DNA of 64,000 nt from an uncultured Eubacterium sp. (GTDB lineage Bacteria > Bacillota > Clostridia > Oscillospirales > CAG-272), in assembly GCA_900544285.1 (NCBI GenBank), contig UQUT01000010.1, positions 1 to 64,000 on the forward strand, given 5' to 3'. The notes under the pieces were generated by a model. That model did no database searches. It had not been told where the DNA came from and saw only the letters and a list, made by a program, of their open reading frames with translations. The translations under genes were made by a program, and so were the position numbers. Below are positions 17,719-26,649 of the stretch, piece by piece. Each line of letters opens with the position of its first letter. Position 1 is the first letter of the stretch.

Positions 17719-18864
17719 TTATTTAGGCACCACTGTTTCTTCATTCGTCTTCAGATCCTGCACAATCCAGCGTGATACGGGACTGCCTGAAGAATAGTCG
17801 GTTTCGCTATATACAATATAATTGTCGCCGAGCGCTATATAGCACCTTGAAATCGCTTTGTCCTGAAGATCATAAACCTCTCTTGACGAGTCCGTTTCAA
17901 ACGAATATTCGTAAAGAATATGCGAATACTCAGCTGTAACCGGGCCGATTTTGCGCGGCTCGGAAAGATAATAATAAAACTTATCGCCGTGGTTCATTCC
18001 CATACTTACGTTTGACAATATCTTTTCCTTCTTTGAAACATCGGAAATCGGACAGCGGACAATATCCACATTCATATACGACATTCCGTCAAACTCCGTT
18101 GCCTGAAGGTTATCGCAATATACGATGTAATCATTTGCAATAAACATCTCTGCTCTCAGGACAATGTTGAAAAGATACTGCGTGTCATCAAGTGCCAAAG
18201 AGCATGAAAAAAGCTGTCCGGCGGAGTCAATAAAATAAATGCGGTTTTTATACACTGTTTCAACACGATAAGACTTCTTATCAGGGTTCTCCATTTTCTT
18301 ATAACCGCTGCCGTCTTTGCCTATCACATGAATATTTGTTCCGCGATCCCCTTCGTTTGTCGTATATATTATCCAATCGCCGTAAATAGCCAGCGACTGT
18401 ATATTTTCTGCAATTTCATCCTGTATCACGGTCACTTTGTTTGTGCCCGTATCAAATGATGTGATCTGATAAAAGCTTTTCGGCCTGTTTGTCTGCTTAT
18501 CAACACCGGTTCTACGATATGCTCCGATTAAAACATGCTTGTTATTGTTTTCTTTGGTTGCTTTCTGATCAACCGCAAAATAAACCATCGGAGAGAATAT
18601 ATTCGTAAACGGATTCTCTTCGCCGGAGGCAAGAACATCCCCGTAAAGCGGAAGTCCCGCCGTCTGGATATTGTTCAGATCCTGATATTTTATCGAAAAT
18701 GTGTTTATATCGTAGTAATAAATAATATCATCATAAAGATAAGTATTGAAGCCTCTGGCGCAGACATCGTCCGAGTCATTTCCGGGCGTTGAGCACGCCG
18801 AAAGAACGAATGACAAAAAAACAAAAACCGAAAGCAGGCATATAGCAGCTTTGCATTTCTTCAT
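17719..18864 (-). CDS. Lipoprotein with beta-propeller-like (DUF5050-type) repeats
   Basis: 381 residues. The start at 18864 is chosen because MKKCKAAICLLSVFVFLSF is a good lipoprotein signal with lipobox LSAC (Cys near residue 24), and an AAGGAGA site precedes it. Upstream in-frame codons run through a hairpin and are unlikely to be used. The mature part has repeated units such as YGDWIIYTTNEGD, YKNRIYFIDSAG, ANDYIVYCDN and LGDNYIVYSETD, like the DUF5050 propeller-type repeats. It is expected on the outer face of the membrane, perhaps a sensor or accessory of the adjoining ABC exporter. Confidence 0.82.
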   Translation of the reverse strand: MKKCKAAICLLSVFVFLSFVLSACSTPGNDSDDVCARGFNTYLYDDIIYYYDINTFSIKYQDLNNIQTAGLPLYGDVLASGEENPFTNIFSPMVYFAVDQKATKENNNKHVLIGAYRRTGVDKQTNRPKSFYQITSFDTGTNKVTVIQDEIAENIQSLAIYGDWIIYTTNEGDRGTNIHVIGKDGSGYKKMENPDKKSYRVETVYKNRIYFIDSAGQLFSCSLALDDTQYLFNIVLRAEMFIANDYIVYCDNLQATEFDGMSYMNVDIVRCPISDVSKKEKILSNVSMGMNHGDKFYYYLSEPRKIGPVTAEYSHILYEYSFETDSSREVYDLQDKAISRCYIALGDNYIVYSETDYSSGSPVSRWIVQDLKTNEETVVPK

Positions 18865-18925
18865 AAGTATCTCCTTGTTACAAAAATCAGTAATAATTGA
18901 GCCGAAAAGTGTTTCTGTGCAAATG

Positions 18926-18961
18926 GCGGAGGTTGTAAAATCATAGATATACAACCTCCGC
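18926..18961 (-). promoter_or_regulatory. 12-bp perfect hairpin between the secreted protein and lipoprotein genes
   Basis: GCGGAGGTTGTA (18926-18937) pairs with TACAACCTCCGC (18950-18961) around a 12-base loop. No T run follows in the direction of the operon. An mRNA processing or stability element that sets different expression of the two genes is more likely than a full terminator. Confidence 0.6.
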
Positions 18962-18973
18962 GCAAGCTATGTA

Positions 18974-19435
18974 TCAGTCAAAAACAGAAATTTCAATGCT
19001 GGGTGGGTTAAACGAAACAATTGAGCCCGGAACGGTCGCATAATAGTTTCCAAGTAAAAATGTGATTCCGCTTTCCTGAGAGAGGCGCACATCTTCAGTA
19101 CGGATGAATTGACCTATAATAACACGCTCCTGAGAAGCAACAATAGGCGTAAGCAACGTCCCACCCGAGCCTGTGACAATCAGTTGCATATCCAGCAAAG
19201 TGTATGTCGGCGTGCCATTTCCCGTCGGGTCAAATCTGAGCGTTGCATAAATTGAGTGAAATGCATATGCTTTTGAATATTTATTTGCTTGGAGAGAGCC
19301 CAACACCGTAAACGTCGGGTCATCTGTGCTACGTGTATACTTCATATAATCCATGGCATTAGCTGTAATACAGAATGCAAACATAGAAACGATCAGCAGA
19401 GTAGCTGCAATAATTCTGAACAAATTCTTCTTCAT
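18974..19435 (-). CDS. Small secreted protein of unknown function
   Basis: 153 residues. MKKNLFRIIAATLLIVSMFA is a clear signal peptide with a probable cut after ANA (near residue 27). The mature ~125 residues are beta-rich and nearly free of Cys. I recognise no family. AAAGGAAA precedes the start. It lies between a candidate small peptide gene and the lipoprotein/ABC genes on the same strand and may be co-transcribed with them. Confidence 0.75.
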   Translation of the reverse strand: MKKNLFRIIAATLLIVSMFAFCITANAMDYMKYTRSTDDPTFTVLGSLQANKYSKAYAFHSIYATLRFDPTGNGTPTYTLLDMQLIVTGSGGTLLTPIVASQERVIIGQFIRTEDVRLSQESGITFLLGNYYATVPGSIVSFNPPSIEISVFD

Positions 19436-19509
19436 GGTTTTGATTTCCTTTCAAATAAATTTTTAATTTTTCATTCGTAAGCGGATAACCAAAACTCGAG
19501 ATTGCCTGA

Positions 19510-19614
19510 TTATCCGCCCCGACAAATGATTTGTAAGCGATGACCGGCGGAAGCGAAAACGCCCGTCAATCGCGAAAAAACAACACATCCGACATACTTC
19601 TTCAGCGAAATCAT
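19510..19614 (-). CDS. Candidate 34-residue peptide upstream of the secreted-protein/ABC operon
   Basis: An ATG at 19614 lies 8 bases after GGAGG and opens a short frame, MISLKKYVGCVVFSRLTGVF followed by 14 residues and TAA. It has a basic start, a hydrophobic stretch, an ASAG turn and two Cys. A pheromone, small bacteriocin-like or leader peptide would fit its place next to an ABC exporter and a LytTR regulator, but there is no family match. It could also be a chance frame. Confidence 0.4.
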   Translation of the reverse strand: MISLKKYVGCVVFSRLTGVFASAGHRLQIICRGG

Positions 19615-19946
19615 CTTCCACACCTCCGTTCCGATGATATATCAGGCTTGCTTTTACTGTTACACATTGTATCATGTGTCATGCAAGCACGCGGAAACAT
19701 CTTTGCCAATGTTTTTCATTGATAACATTTCCAATATTATATTAACATTTGTTATATGATTTTTCAATAGAAAACGACAATCGTTGAGCTAAAATGCCTA
19801 TTCGTCGCAAATGCGGCTCTTAATAACGAGAAATCAATTTAATTGTCTTATTCGCACAAAAAATACCATTGTGGCTATTTACTTTTCTTTCAAAGTATGC
19901 TATAATATTTACGCAATCTCATAAATCGTAATGAAAGGGTTTCAAA
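19615..19946. promoter_or_regulatory. Divergent intergenic region with LytTR-regulator promoter
   Basis: The response regulator's promoter is TTTACT (19878-19883), 17 bp, TATAAT (19901-19906). On the minus strand only a weak TACAAT near 19667-19672 is seen ahead of the peptide/secreted-protein operon, without a good -35, as expected for a promoter that needs an activator. No other gene is seen in these 332 bases. Confidence 0.55.
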
Positions 19947-20645
19947 ATGAAAATATCTATATGCGACGACATGGAAATTGAATTGGATAAGCTTGCAAGT
20001 CTTTGCATGGAAGTCGATTCCCTTGCAACAATAAATAAATACACAAGCGGTCAGCAGCTTTGTGCCGATCTTGACAATGGAAATAATGCCGACATTATCA
20101 TTTTGGACGTTGATATGCCCCAAGATAACGGTATCACGGTGGGCAAAAGAATTCGTCAATCAGACAGCAATGTCATCTTAATATTCTATGCCAATCACCC
20201 TCAATATGCCGTAGAATCTTATGACTGCGATGCCTTTTATTATTTGATGAAGGATTGCCCAAAAGAGAAGTTTTCCACTGTATTGAAAAAAGCCTACGAC
20301 AAGATAAAGACAAATAAGAAATATATAACAATTCAGCAAAGAAAAACGCCTCGCAGAATCCTGATTTCGGACATATATTATATAGAGTGCGTCAAAAAGC
20401 ACTTGATCTATCATATCGAAGGCGAGAACATTGAAATATCAGCAAAACTGTCTGACACATATAACGAATTGAAGGATCTCGAATTTTGTCAGACGCATCA
20501 AGGATATATAGTCAATCTGGGAAAAATCAATAGGATAGCTGACGGCATGATAATGATGACAAATGGCGACAAGGTGCCGATAAGTGTCAGAAAACGAGCC
20601 GGGGTAATAGCACAATACGCAGATTTTATAGAGAAAGGCACATGA
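19947..20645 (+). CDS. LytTR-type response regulator (AgrA/LytR family)
   Basis: 232 residues. A receiver domain (about 1-120) has the acidic pair CDD at 7-9, the phospho-acceptor Asp in IIILDVDMP (about residue 55) and a conserved Lys near 103. A LytTR DNA-binding domain (about 130-225; RILISDIYYIECVKKHLIYH, FCQTHQGYIVNLGKI) follows. This pairing is typical of quorum-sensing and bacteriocin control in Firmicutes. It is divergent from the peptide/secreted protein/ABC genes. The usual histidine kinase is absent; after the stop only a 28-codon frame (20644-20730, overlapping in ATGA) remains. Confidence 0.88.
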   Translation: MKISICDDMEIELDKLASLCMEVDSLATINKYTSGQQLCADLDNGNNADIIILDVDMPQDNGITVGKRIRQSDSNVILIFYANHPQYAVESYDCDAFYYLMKDCPKEKFSTVLKKAYDKIKTNKKYITIQQRKTPRRILISDIYYIECVKKHLIYHIEGENIEISAKLSDTYNELKDLEFCQTHQGYIVNLGKINRIADGMIMMTNGDKVPISVRKRAGVIAQYADFIEKGT

Positions 20646-20823
20646 GTATATTTGTTGATTACACGAAATTTTGCAGTCCCAAGCTGTCCCACAAAGCAGG
20701 ATTAGTAAGTCCGGAAAAACTTTTCAGCTGAACCGTCATGAATAAAAACACAAAAAGCGCTTGCGAAAGGCAAATTCTCGTATTCGCACTTTGCAAGTTC
20801 AACACATAATTCTTTATCTATAA
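20646..20823. other. Gene-poor debris after the response regulator
   Basis: A 28-codon frame starts in the ATGA overlap at 20644 and stops near 20730. It is not recognisably kinase-like. The rest carries no gene and no CRISPR anti-repeat that I can see. Confidence 0.5.
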
Positions 20824-21147
20824 AATCTTCAAGAAGTTGTTGATTATTATGCCATTGCTCCGGTTGCTACCCATGCGGTTCATCTTTGCAACCAGAGTAC
20901 GTCTTTTGATTGGTTTGACTGCCCCGATCACGAAAAGATACGCGATACCGTTGCCAAGCGGACGGATTTGAGCGATGAAGAAAAGCAACGGGTTATAGAG
21001 AAAGCTTATGAATGCGTTGCCCCTGCCGAATCGAGCGTGCCGGATTGGGTCACGGAGCTTGGTATCAAAAATATTATCTGGAACGATCACACAAGCATAG
21101 ATACTACCGCAGCCGAGGTCGCCGAATATTTTGGATTTACCGAATAA
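20824..21147 (+). pseudogene. 5'-truncated gene fragment of unknown family
   Basis: A frame of 107 codons opens after a stop at 20821 and ends in TAA TAA (21145-21150). The amino-acid pattern looks truly coding: CNQSTSFDWFDCPDHEKIRD, a charged helix, then SVPDWVTELGIKNIIWNDHT. There is no usable ATG, GTG or TTG with a ribosome site, and a strong terminator follows directly. I read it as the 3' end of a soluble-protein gene whose 5' part was lost in rearrangement. Family not recognised. Confidence 0.55.
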
Positions 21148-21150
21148 TAA

Positions 21151-21195
21151 AATCAGCCGAGAATGAGGCTTTCGCCCCATTCTCGGCTGATTTAT
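21151..21195 (+). terminator. Terminator after the truncated fragment
   Basis: AATCAGCCGAGAATG (21151-21165) pairs with CATTCTCGGCTGATT around a 12-base loop, giving a 15-bp perfect stem. The following bases include only short T runs. It is symmetric and could act on both strands. Confidence 0.75.
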
Positions 21196-21327
21196 TGAGT
21201 ATAATCGATGTTTTTTGTACGATCTGCCGATAGGATGACTTTTGTCACCTACCATTTCGGAGCGCCGACGCGGTTTCTTGAAGACCATTTGTTAAAGTGT
21301 CATACTTTTGACTTGTAAATGCTTTGC

Positions 21328-21972
21328 TCACTCGTCAAACAAATATGGCGCTTCGTCATATTTACGCCGGTAATAATCATACAATTGCCTCGATTTCTTT
21401 GATAATACCCTGAATTCGGGAGGAATCATCGTTACTTCATACAGAGACGATTCGTGATTGCTCCCATCCAGCTTGGTCATACCGAACAGTCTGCAAAACT
21501 TTTCACCGTTTTTGGTGACTGCGTCTGCAATCATTCTGCGGATGAACACCTCGTGCTCACCCAATGCAATAAACTTATCAACTATCGCATTGAACAATTC
21601 CATAAAGACTTCCGTGTTATGATAGTCCGGATGAATGACGATTGATGAAAAATACACGCTGTACGGAAATGGCATATCATAGCTCAATATCATATCTGCC
21701 GTAATGCCTGTATCAATAAAATCTCCTCGTTTGATACGATTATAGCACTCATCGGTTACAGGGGAAATATTTACATATGCAATAATTTTGTCTGACTTAT
21801 TGTCCTTTGCCATCACATATATATCCGGATTGACAGCAAACCATTCCTCGCATCGCGTTGCGTCCACATGATATATATCTTCATATACTAATGCATCGAG
21901 GCAAACTGCCTGGGCGATATCTTCAAGCGTAACCTGCTTACCTGTGATAATTGAAATCGGTTTCTCGCCATT
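21328..21972 (-). pseudogene. GNAT-type acetyltransferase, 5'-truncated
   Basis: About 210 codons of a soluble acetyltransferase-like protein. The region PYSVYFSSIVIHPDYHNTEV has the strand-turn pattern of the acetyl-CoA site, and the end reads KKSRQLYDYYRRKYDEAPYLF. The open frame continues upstream only through sequence that is antisense to cas9, with no start codon and ribosome site at the natural beginning, so the 5' end is lost. It faces cas9 head to head, and both are cut at the same junction. Either a rearrangement or an assembly join could explain this. Confidence 0.65.
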
Positions 21973-22056
21973 ATCCGGGGGATTTACAGAAGGATTGAAA
22001 TCCTCCTGTCTGGGAATCGCATTCTGAACACAATCGCAAATGCGGGATATTCCGTC
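21958..22056. other. Rearrangement breakpoint between acetyltransferase and cas9, with inverted cas9-like scrap
   Basis: On the minus strand this stretch reads AIPRQEDFNPS and then DNGEKP. In Streptococcus pyogenes Cas9 the segment [15 protein letters not shown] lies directly before FRIPYYVGPL, and the surviving cas9 on the plus strand starts at the matching IPYFVGPL (22060). The missing preceding segment therefore seems to be present but inverted. The match is short and was judged by eye. Confidence 0.45.
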
Positions 22057-24804
22057 ACGATACCTTATTTTGTCGGCCCGCTCAAAAAGTCTCCCGGAAA
22101 CAAACATGCATGGATAGAGCGCAGGGCGGAGGGACGTATCCTCCCGTGGAACTTTGAAGAGAAGGTCAATCTTGACGCAAGCGAAGACGGCTTTATCAAG
22201 CGCATGACAAATAAATGCACATACCTCCCCGGGGAGAATGTTTTGCCGAAGCAGTCGCTGCTTTACTGTAAATTTACCATTCTCAACGAAATAAACAATA
22301 TCAGAATCAACGGAAAACCGATAAGCGTTGAGCTGAAACAACAGATATTCCATGAACTTTTTGAAAAGGAGAAGAAGGTCACAAAGAAAAAGCTTATTGA
22401 TTTTCTCGTGTCTGTCAAAGCTGTTTCAAAGGGAGAGGAGGCGCGTATAAGCGGGCTCGGCGACGAGATAAAGTCATCATACAAGCCATATATTGATTTT
22501 CGCAGGCTCATTTCTGCCGGAGTTCTTACGGCGGACGACGTCGACCGCATAATTGAAAGAATTACCTGCACGGAGGACACTGCGAGGCTTAAAAAATGGC
22601 TTTTGAAATGGTCGAAGGAGAACGGAAAGAATCTTTCCGATGACGATATAAAATATATATCGCAAAGGAAATATTCCGATTTCGGCAGACTCTCGGGCAG
22701 ATTCCTCAACGGTATTGAGGCGGTCTGCGAGAAAACGGGCGAGGTCGGAACCGTTATGCACTTTATGTGGAATACAAATGACAACCTGATGCAGATAATA
22801 GACGGACAGGGATACGGTTTCAAAGCTCAAATCTCAGAAATCAGCAGAGAATATTTCTCCGGACATCCGACAACTCTTGCCGAAAGGCTGGACGAGCTTG
22901 GCATATCAAACGCCGTCAAACGTCCGGTCATGCGCACGCTTGACATAATAGCGGATGTTGTCAAAGCCGAAAAGTGCCCGCCCGAGAAGATATTTGTTGA
23001 AATGACGCGCGGCGAGGACAAACGCATTGACTCGGACAAGCTAAGCAGAAGCAAGAGACTGCGCGAGTTTTACAGCAAGATTGACTCCGAAGACACGGCG
23101 AGACTCCTGAAAGAGCTTGACGCCATGGGTGACGAAGTCGACAGAAGATTGCAAAGCGAAAAGCTGTTCCTGTATTTCTGTCAGATGGGGAAGTGCGCAT
23201 ATTGCGGAAAGCCCATTGACATTTCTGCTATCGGAACAAACGAATACAATGTAGACCATATCTGGCCGAGAGCATATATAAAGGATGACAGTGTCCTTAA
23301 TAACAAAGTGCTTGTTCATTCCGAAGAAAACGGAAGAAAGACCGATACATATCCGATAGAGAGCGATATAAGAAGCAAAATGCGCGGATTATGGGAAAAG
23401 CTCCGTGACGCAAAGCTCATAAGCGAGGAGAAATTCCGCAGGCTGACGAGAGATCATGAATTTTTGCCTGATGAACGCCTCGGCTTTATAAACCGTCAGA
23501 TCGTCGAGACCGGACAGTCGACAAAGGCGGTTACGGAGCTTTTGCAGGAGCTCTATCCGGAAACGGAAATCGTTTTTGTCAAAGCGGGAAATGTCAGCGA
23601 GTTCAGACACGAATACGGAGAAATATGCAACTATGCACTTTTTGACCGCACGCTTACGGACGCGGAGAAAAAGTCAAAATGTCTTGTGAAATCCAGAACC
23701 GCGAGCGACATTCATCATGCGCATGACGCATATCTGAACATTGTCGTCGGCAATCTGCTTCATGAAAAGTTCACAAGGCGATACTATCTTGATGCGTTGA
23801 ATGACTACTCTCCGAAAATGCACATACTGTTCGGAAGAAAATGCGTAATCGACGGAAACATCATATGGAATCCCGAAAAGCATTTGCCGATTGTTGACAG
23901 AACAATGGCAAATGTACATACTCATCTGACAAAATATCAGACGAAGCAGAAGGGCGGATTTTTTGACCAGCAACCTCTGCCTGCGGGATCGAGCGACAGT
24001 CTTGTCCCGCTCAAGGGAGGACTTGACACGGCGAAATACGGCGGGTACAATAAGCCGACGGTCTCGTTTTACGTGCTCGCGAGGTACAGAATCAAGAAGA
24101 AATATGAGCTGACGATCGTCCCCGTTGAGCTGCTTGTTGCAGATAAATATCTTTCCGATCAGGGCTATGCGGAAGAGCATATAAGAAAGAAGCTTCCTGC
24201 AAATGCGGAGGACATATCGCTCCCGCTCGGTAGCAGAATAATTAAGGTGAATACCGTGTTTTCGCTTGACGGATTTGAGGCGTGCATTTCGGGAATGGCT
24301 GGCGTTGGACGCCAAGTTATTATGCGCTCTCTTATGACGCCGAGATATACGGCTGAACAGATTGCATATATCAAGAATCTGGACAATATCTCCGAGAAAC
24401 GGAAGAAAAATCCCGAATATGTGATTGACGAAACGTTTTCCGGAATATCAAGGGAGAAGAATGTTGCGCTCTTTGTCGACCTTGTAAATATAATGAACGG
24501 TAGCGTCTATTCAAAGCAACCGGGCGCAAAGCTGAGTGTTACGATCGATAAAAGAGAGGAATTTGAGGCTTTGAGCTTGGACGGACAGTATGAGACTCTT
24601 AAAAATATGATTCTGTTTCTTAAAACAAATCGCGCCGGAACATGTAATATAGAGGCATTAGGCGGTAGCAAGCATGAAGGAGTTATGCTTATGAGCGCAA
24701 GTCTGAGCAACTGGAAAAAGAATTATTCGGATGTCCGTATAATCGACAGGTCATCCTCGGGACTCTTCGGGCATCGCACGGGAAACCTTCTTGATCTGAT
24801 ATGA
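22057..24804 (+). pseudogene. cas9: cas9, type II-A, 5'-truncated (RuvC-I, bridge helix and most of REC missing)
   Basis: The Cas9 frame is recognisable from IPYFVGPL (22060), continues through WIERRAEGRILPWNFEE, and has its first ATG only at 22204 with no ribosome site. Counting from that ATG, RuvC-II Glu is at 266 (KIFVEMTR), HNH Asp-His at 351-352 (YNVDHIW) with Asn at 376, and RuvC-III HHAHD at 504-508. The PAM-interacting domain reaches the end (SGLFGHRTGNLLDL). By alignment with S. pyogenes Cas9 about 450 N-terminal residues are gone, including the RuvC-I Asp and the Arg-rich bridge helix. What remains is free of stops. The stop overlaps the cas1 start (ATGA). A DNA-cutting Cas9 cannot be made from this copy. 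Confidence 0.88.
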
Positions 24805-25670
24805 GCTGGAGGACAGTGCTGATCTCAAACAGGTGCAAGCTCGATTATTCCATGGGATATATGGTTATCCGCGGAGAAGAAACGGCAAGGATATTTATCG
24901 ATGAAATAGCTGTTCTGATGATAGAAAATCCTGCCGTTTCGATGACGGGTTGCCTGCTTTCCGAGCTTACGGAGAAAAAAGTCCGTATAATATTCTGCGA
25001 TGAAAAAAGAAGTCCCTATGCGGAGCTTCAGCCGTACAGCGGGTGTCACAATGCGTCGCTGAAAATCAAACAGCAGATGGGATGGACGCAGGAGCAAAAA
25101 ACAGAGGCTTGGACGGCGATAGTGCTTGAAAAGATATGCAATCAGGCAAAAACGCTTGTTGAAAACGGTCATGAAGGCGAAGCCGCCATGTTAACGGGAT
25201 ATATGCGGGAGCTTGTTCCCGGCGATGCGACTAACAGGGAAGGTCATGCCGCAAAGGTGTATTTCAATGCGCTTTTCGGCAAGAGCTTTTCCCGCGGACA
25301 GGAAAACCCGATAAATGCCGCCCTGAATTACGGTTACGGACTCATTCTTTCGGCATTCAACCGCGAGGTTACTCTCTGCGGATATCTTCCGCACATAGGA
25401 CTTTGTCATGACAATATGTTCAATCCGTATAACCTGTCGTGCGATATGATGGAGCCGTTCCGCGCCATAGTTGACAGAAAGGTGATTGATATTGCGCCGG
25501 TCGAGTTCGGCAAGAAAGAAAAGCTGGAGCTTCTCGGAATTCTTCATTCCCCGGTGCGCATAGCGGGGGCGGAGCAGACAGTCATGAACGCCGTGAAGCT
25601 ATATTCGCGAAGCGTATTTGACGCGATAGAACTGTCGGACGCGGACAGGATAAATTTCATTGAATTATGA
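24801..25670 (+). CDS. cas1: CRISPR-associated endonuclease Cas1, type II
   Basis: 289 residues, the usual size for type II Cas1. It forms the integrase complex with Cas2 that inserts new spacers. The metal-binding residues are visible: Glu in REGHAAKVYF (near 148), His in GLCHDNMF (near 204) and Asp/Glu in DMMEPFR (near 217-221). The N-terminal beta domain starts right after WRTVLISNRCKLD. It overlaps both neighbours by ATGA, so cas9-cas1-cas2-csn2 form one tightly coupled unit. The frame is intact even though cas9 is broken, so the damage may be recent. Confidence 0.96.
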   Translation: MSWRTVLISNRCKLDYSMGYMVIRGEETARIFIDEIAVLMIENPAVSMTGCLLSELTEKKVRIIFCDEKRSPYAELQPYSGCHNASLKIKQQMGWTQEQKTEAWTAIVLEKICNQAKTLVENGHEGEAAMLTGYMRELVPGDATNREGHAAKVYFNALFGKSFSRGQENPINAALNYGYGLILSAFNREVTLCGYLPHIGLCHDNMFNPYNLSCDMMEPFRAIVDRKVIDIAPVEFGKKEKLELLGILHSPVRIAGAEQTVMNAVKLYSRSVFDAIELSDADRINFIEL

Positions 25671-25987
25671 GTTACAGATTTATGAGGATGATTGTGTTTT
25701 TCGATTTGCCGACGGATACCGAGCCTGCGCGCAGGGAATACCGTCGCTTTCGCAGGATGCTCATAAAAAACGGATTTCTTATGATGCAGGAATCTGTTTA
25801 CTGCCGTATGGTTCTGAACGCAACCGTTGAAAAATCCGTCGCCGAAACTATAAAGCGCGAAAAACCGTCGGCAGGTATAGTTCAGCTTCTGACGGTTACT
25901 GAAAAGCAATTCGCGGCAATGACATATATAACGGGAAAATATGTAACGGACGTTGTCGACAGTGACGAAAAGGTGGTGATACTTTGA
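25667..25987 (+). CDS. cas2: CRISPR-associated endoribonuclease-fold protein Cas2
   Basis: 106 residues with the ferredoxin-like fold of Cas2. MRMIVFFDLPT carries the conserved Asp (near residue 13) after the first strand, and GFLMMQESVYCRM is typical of the type II form. Cas2 is the scaffold that holds two Cas1 dimers for spacer integration; its nuclease activity is not needed for that. It overlaps cas1 by ATGA and csn2 by TTGA. Full length and intact. Confidence 0.96.
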   Translation: MSYRFMRMIVFFDLPTDTEPARREYRRFRRMLIKNGFLMMQESVYCRMVLNATVEKSVAETIKREKPSAGIVQLLTVTEKQFAAMTYITGKYVTDVVDSDEKVVIL

Positions 25988-26649
25988 AAATAGCCTGCCC
26001 GTATTTCAATTCGCTTATAGAGATAAACGAAGGTGTGCCTTTTTCTCTGATAATTGAAAATCAGCCTTTATTCCGTCGCTTTGCGGAGGATATACATTCT
26101 CAGCTTTCCGGGAGTGACGGGGATACTGTTCTTTCGGTCGACAATACTCCCGTGGCAATGAATAAATACGCCGATATTCTGGAGAGCTTTGCTCCTTTTG
26201 ATATAAACTCAAAGACTATGCTCTCCGGAATATCGGCTGCGATTGAAAAGGTTGCTGTCGACGAAAGTCATTATATTGAGACGTCGCGCCTGATTGCCGA
26301 AACGGAAAAATATATTTCAGAGCTCAGCTTTTCGTTGCCGGTGACAATCGAATGCAGAAAACTGAATATCGGAGCGATAATAAAGGCGGCATCCGTTGCG
26401 ATAGCGGACGACTTTGAAAACGTAATTGAAAAGATTATCTCATATATGTCGCTTATCCTTGACTTAGGCGGCAAAAAGCTTTTCATAACACTGAATATGA
26501 GGTCATATTTCAGCGATGAAGAAATTGAAGGATTTATCGGTGAAATAAAAAAGAAACAGCTTTGCGTCTTTATGCTTGAAAATTGCGCAAGAAAGAAAAT
26601 CGATGGGATGGAACAGCTTATAATAGACTCCGATTTGTGTGAATTCTGA
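25984..26649 (+). CDS. csn2: Type II-A CRISPR accessory protein Csn2
   Basis: 221 residues, the size of the canonical Csn2 group. It uses a TTG start that overlaps the cas2 stop (TTGA), preceded by AAAGGTGG. Features include the N-terminal strand KIACPYFNS, a central helical part and the conserved-looking KKLFITLNMRSYFSDEEIEGF region (about 163-183). Csn2 forms a tetrameric ring that slides on DNA ends and is required for spacer acquisition in II-A systems. Its presence fixes the subtype. The CRISPR leader starts immediately downstream. Confidence 0.88.
   Translation: MKIACPYFNSLIEINEGVPFSLIIENQPLFRRFAEDIHSQLSGSDGDTVLSVDNTPVAMNKYADILESFAPFDINSKTMLSGISAAIEKVAVDESHYIETSRLIAETEKYISELSFSLPVTIECRKLNIGAIIKAASVAIADDFENVIEKIISYMSLILDLGGKKLFITLNMRSYFSDEEIEGFIGEIKKKQLCVFMLENCARKKIDGMEQLIIDSDLCEF

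Noticed and set aside
20818..21288. 156-codon minus-strand frame
   Set aside because: Shadow of the truncated plus-strand gene fragment and its terminator.
22024..22353. N-terminal 110 codons of the minus-strand frame that includes the acetyltransferase
   Set aside because: This part is antisense to cas9 and carries no acetyltransferase features, so I start the partial gene lower down.
22263..22823. Minus-strand frames over cas9
   Set aside because: Shadows of the cas9 frame, whose motifs are clear.
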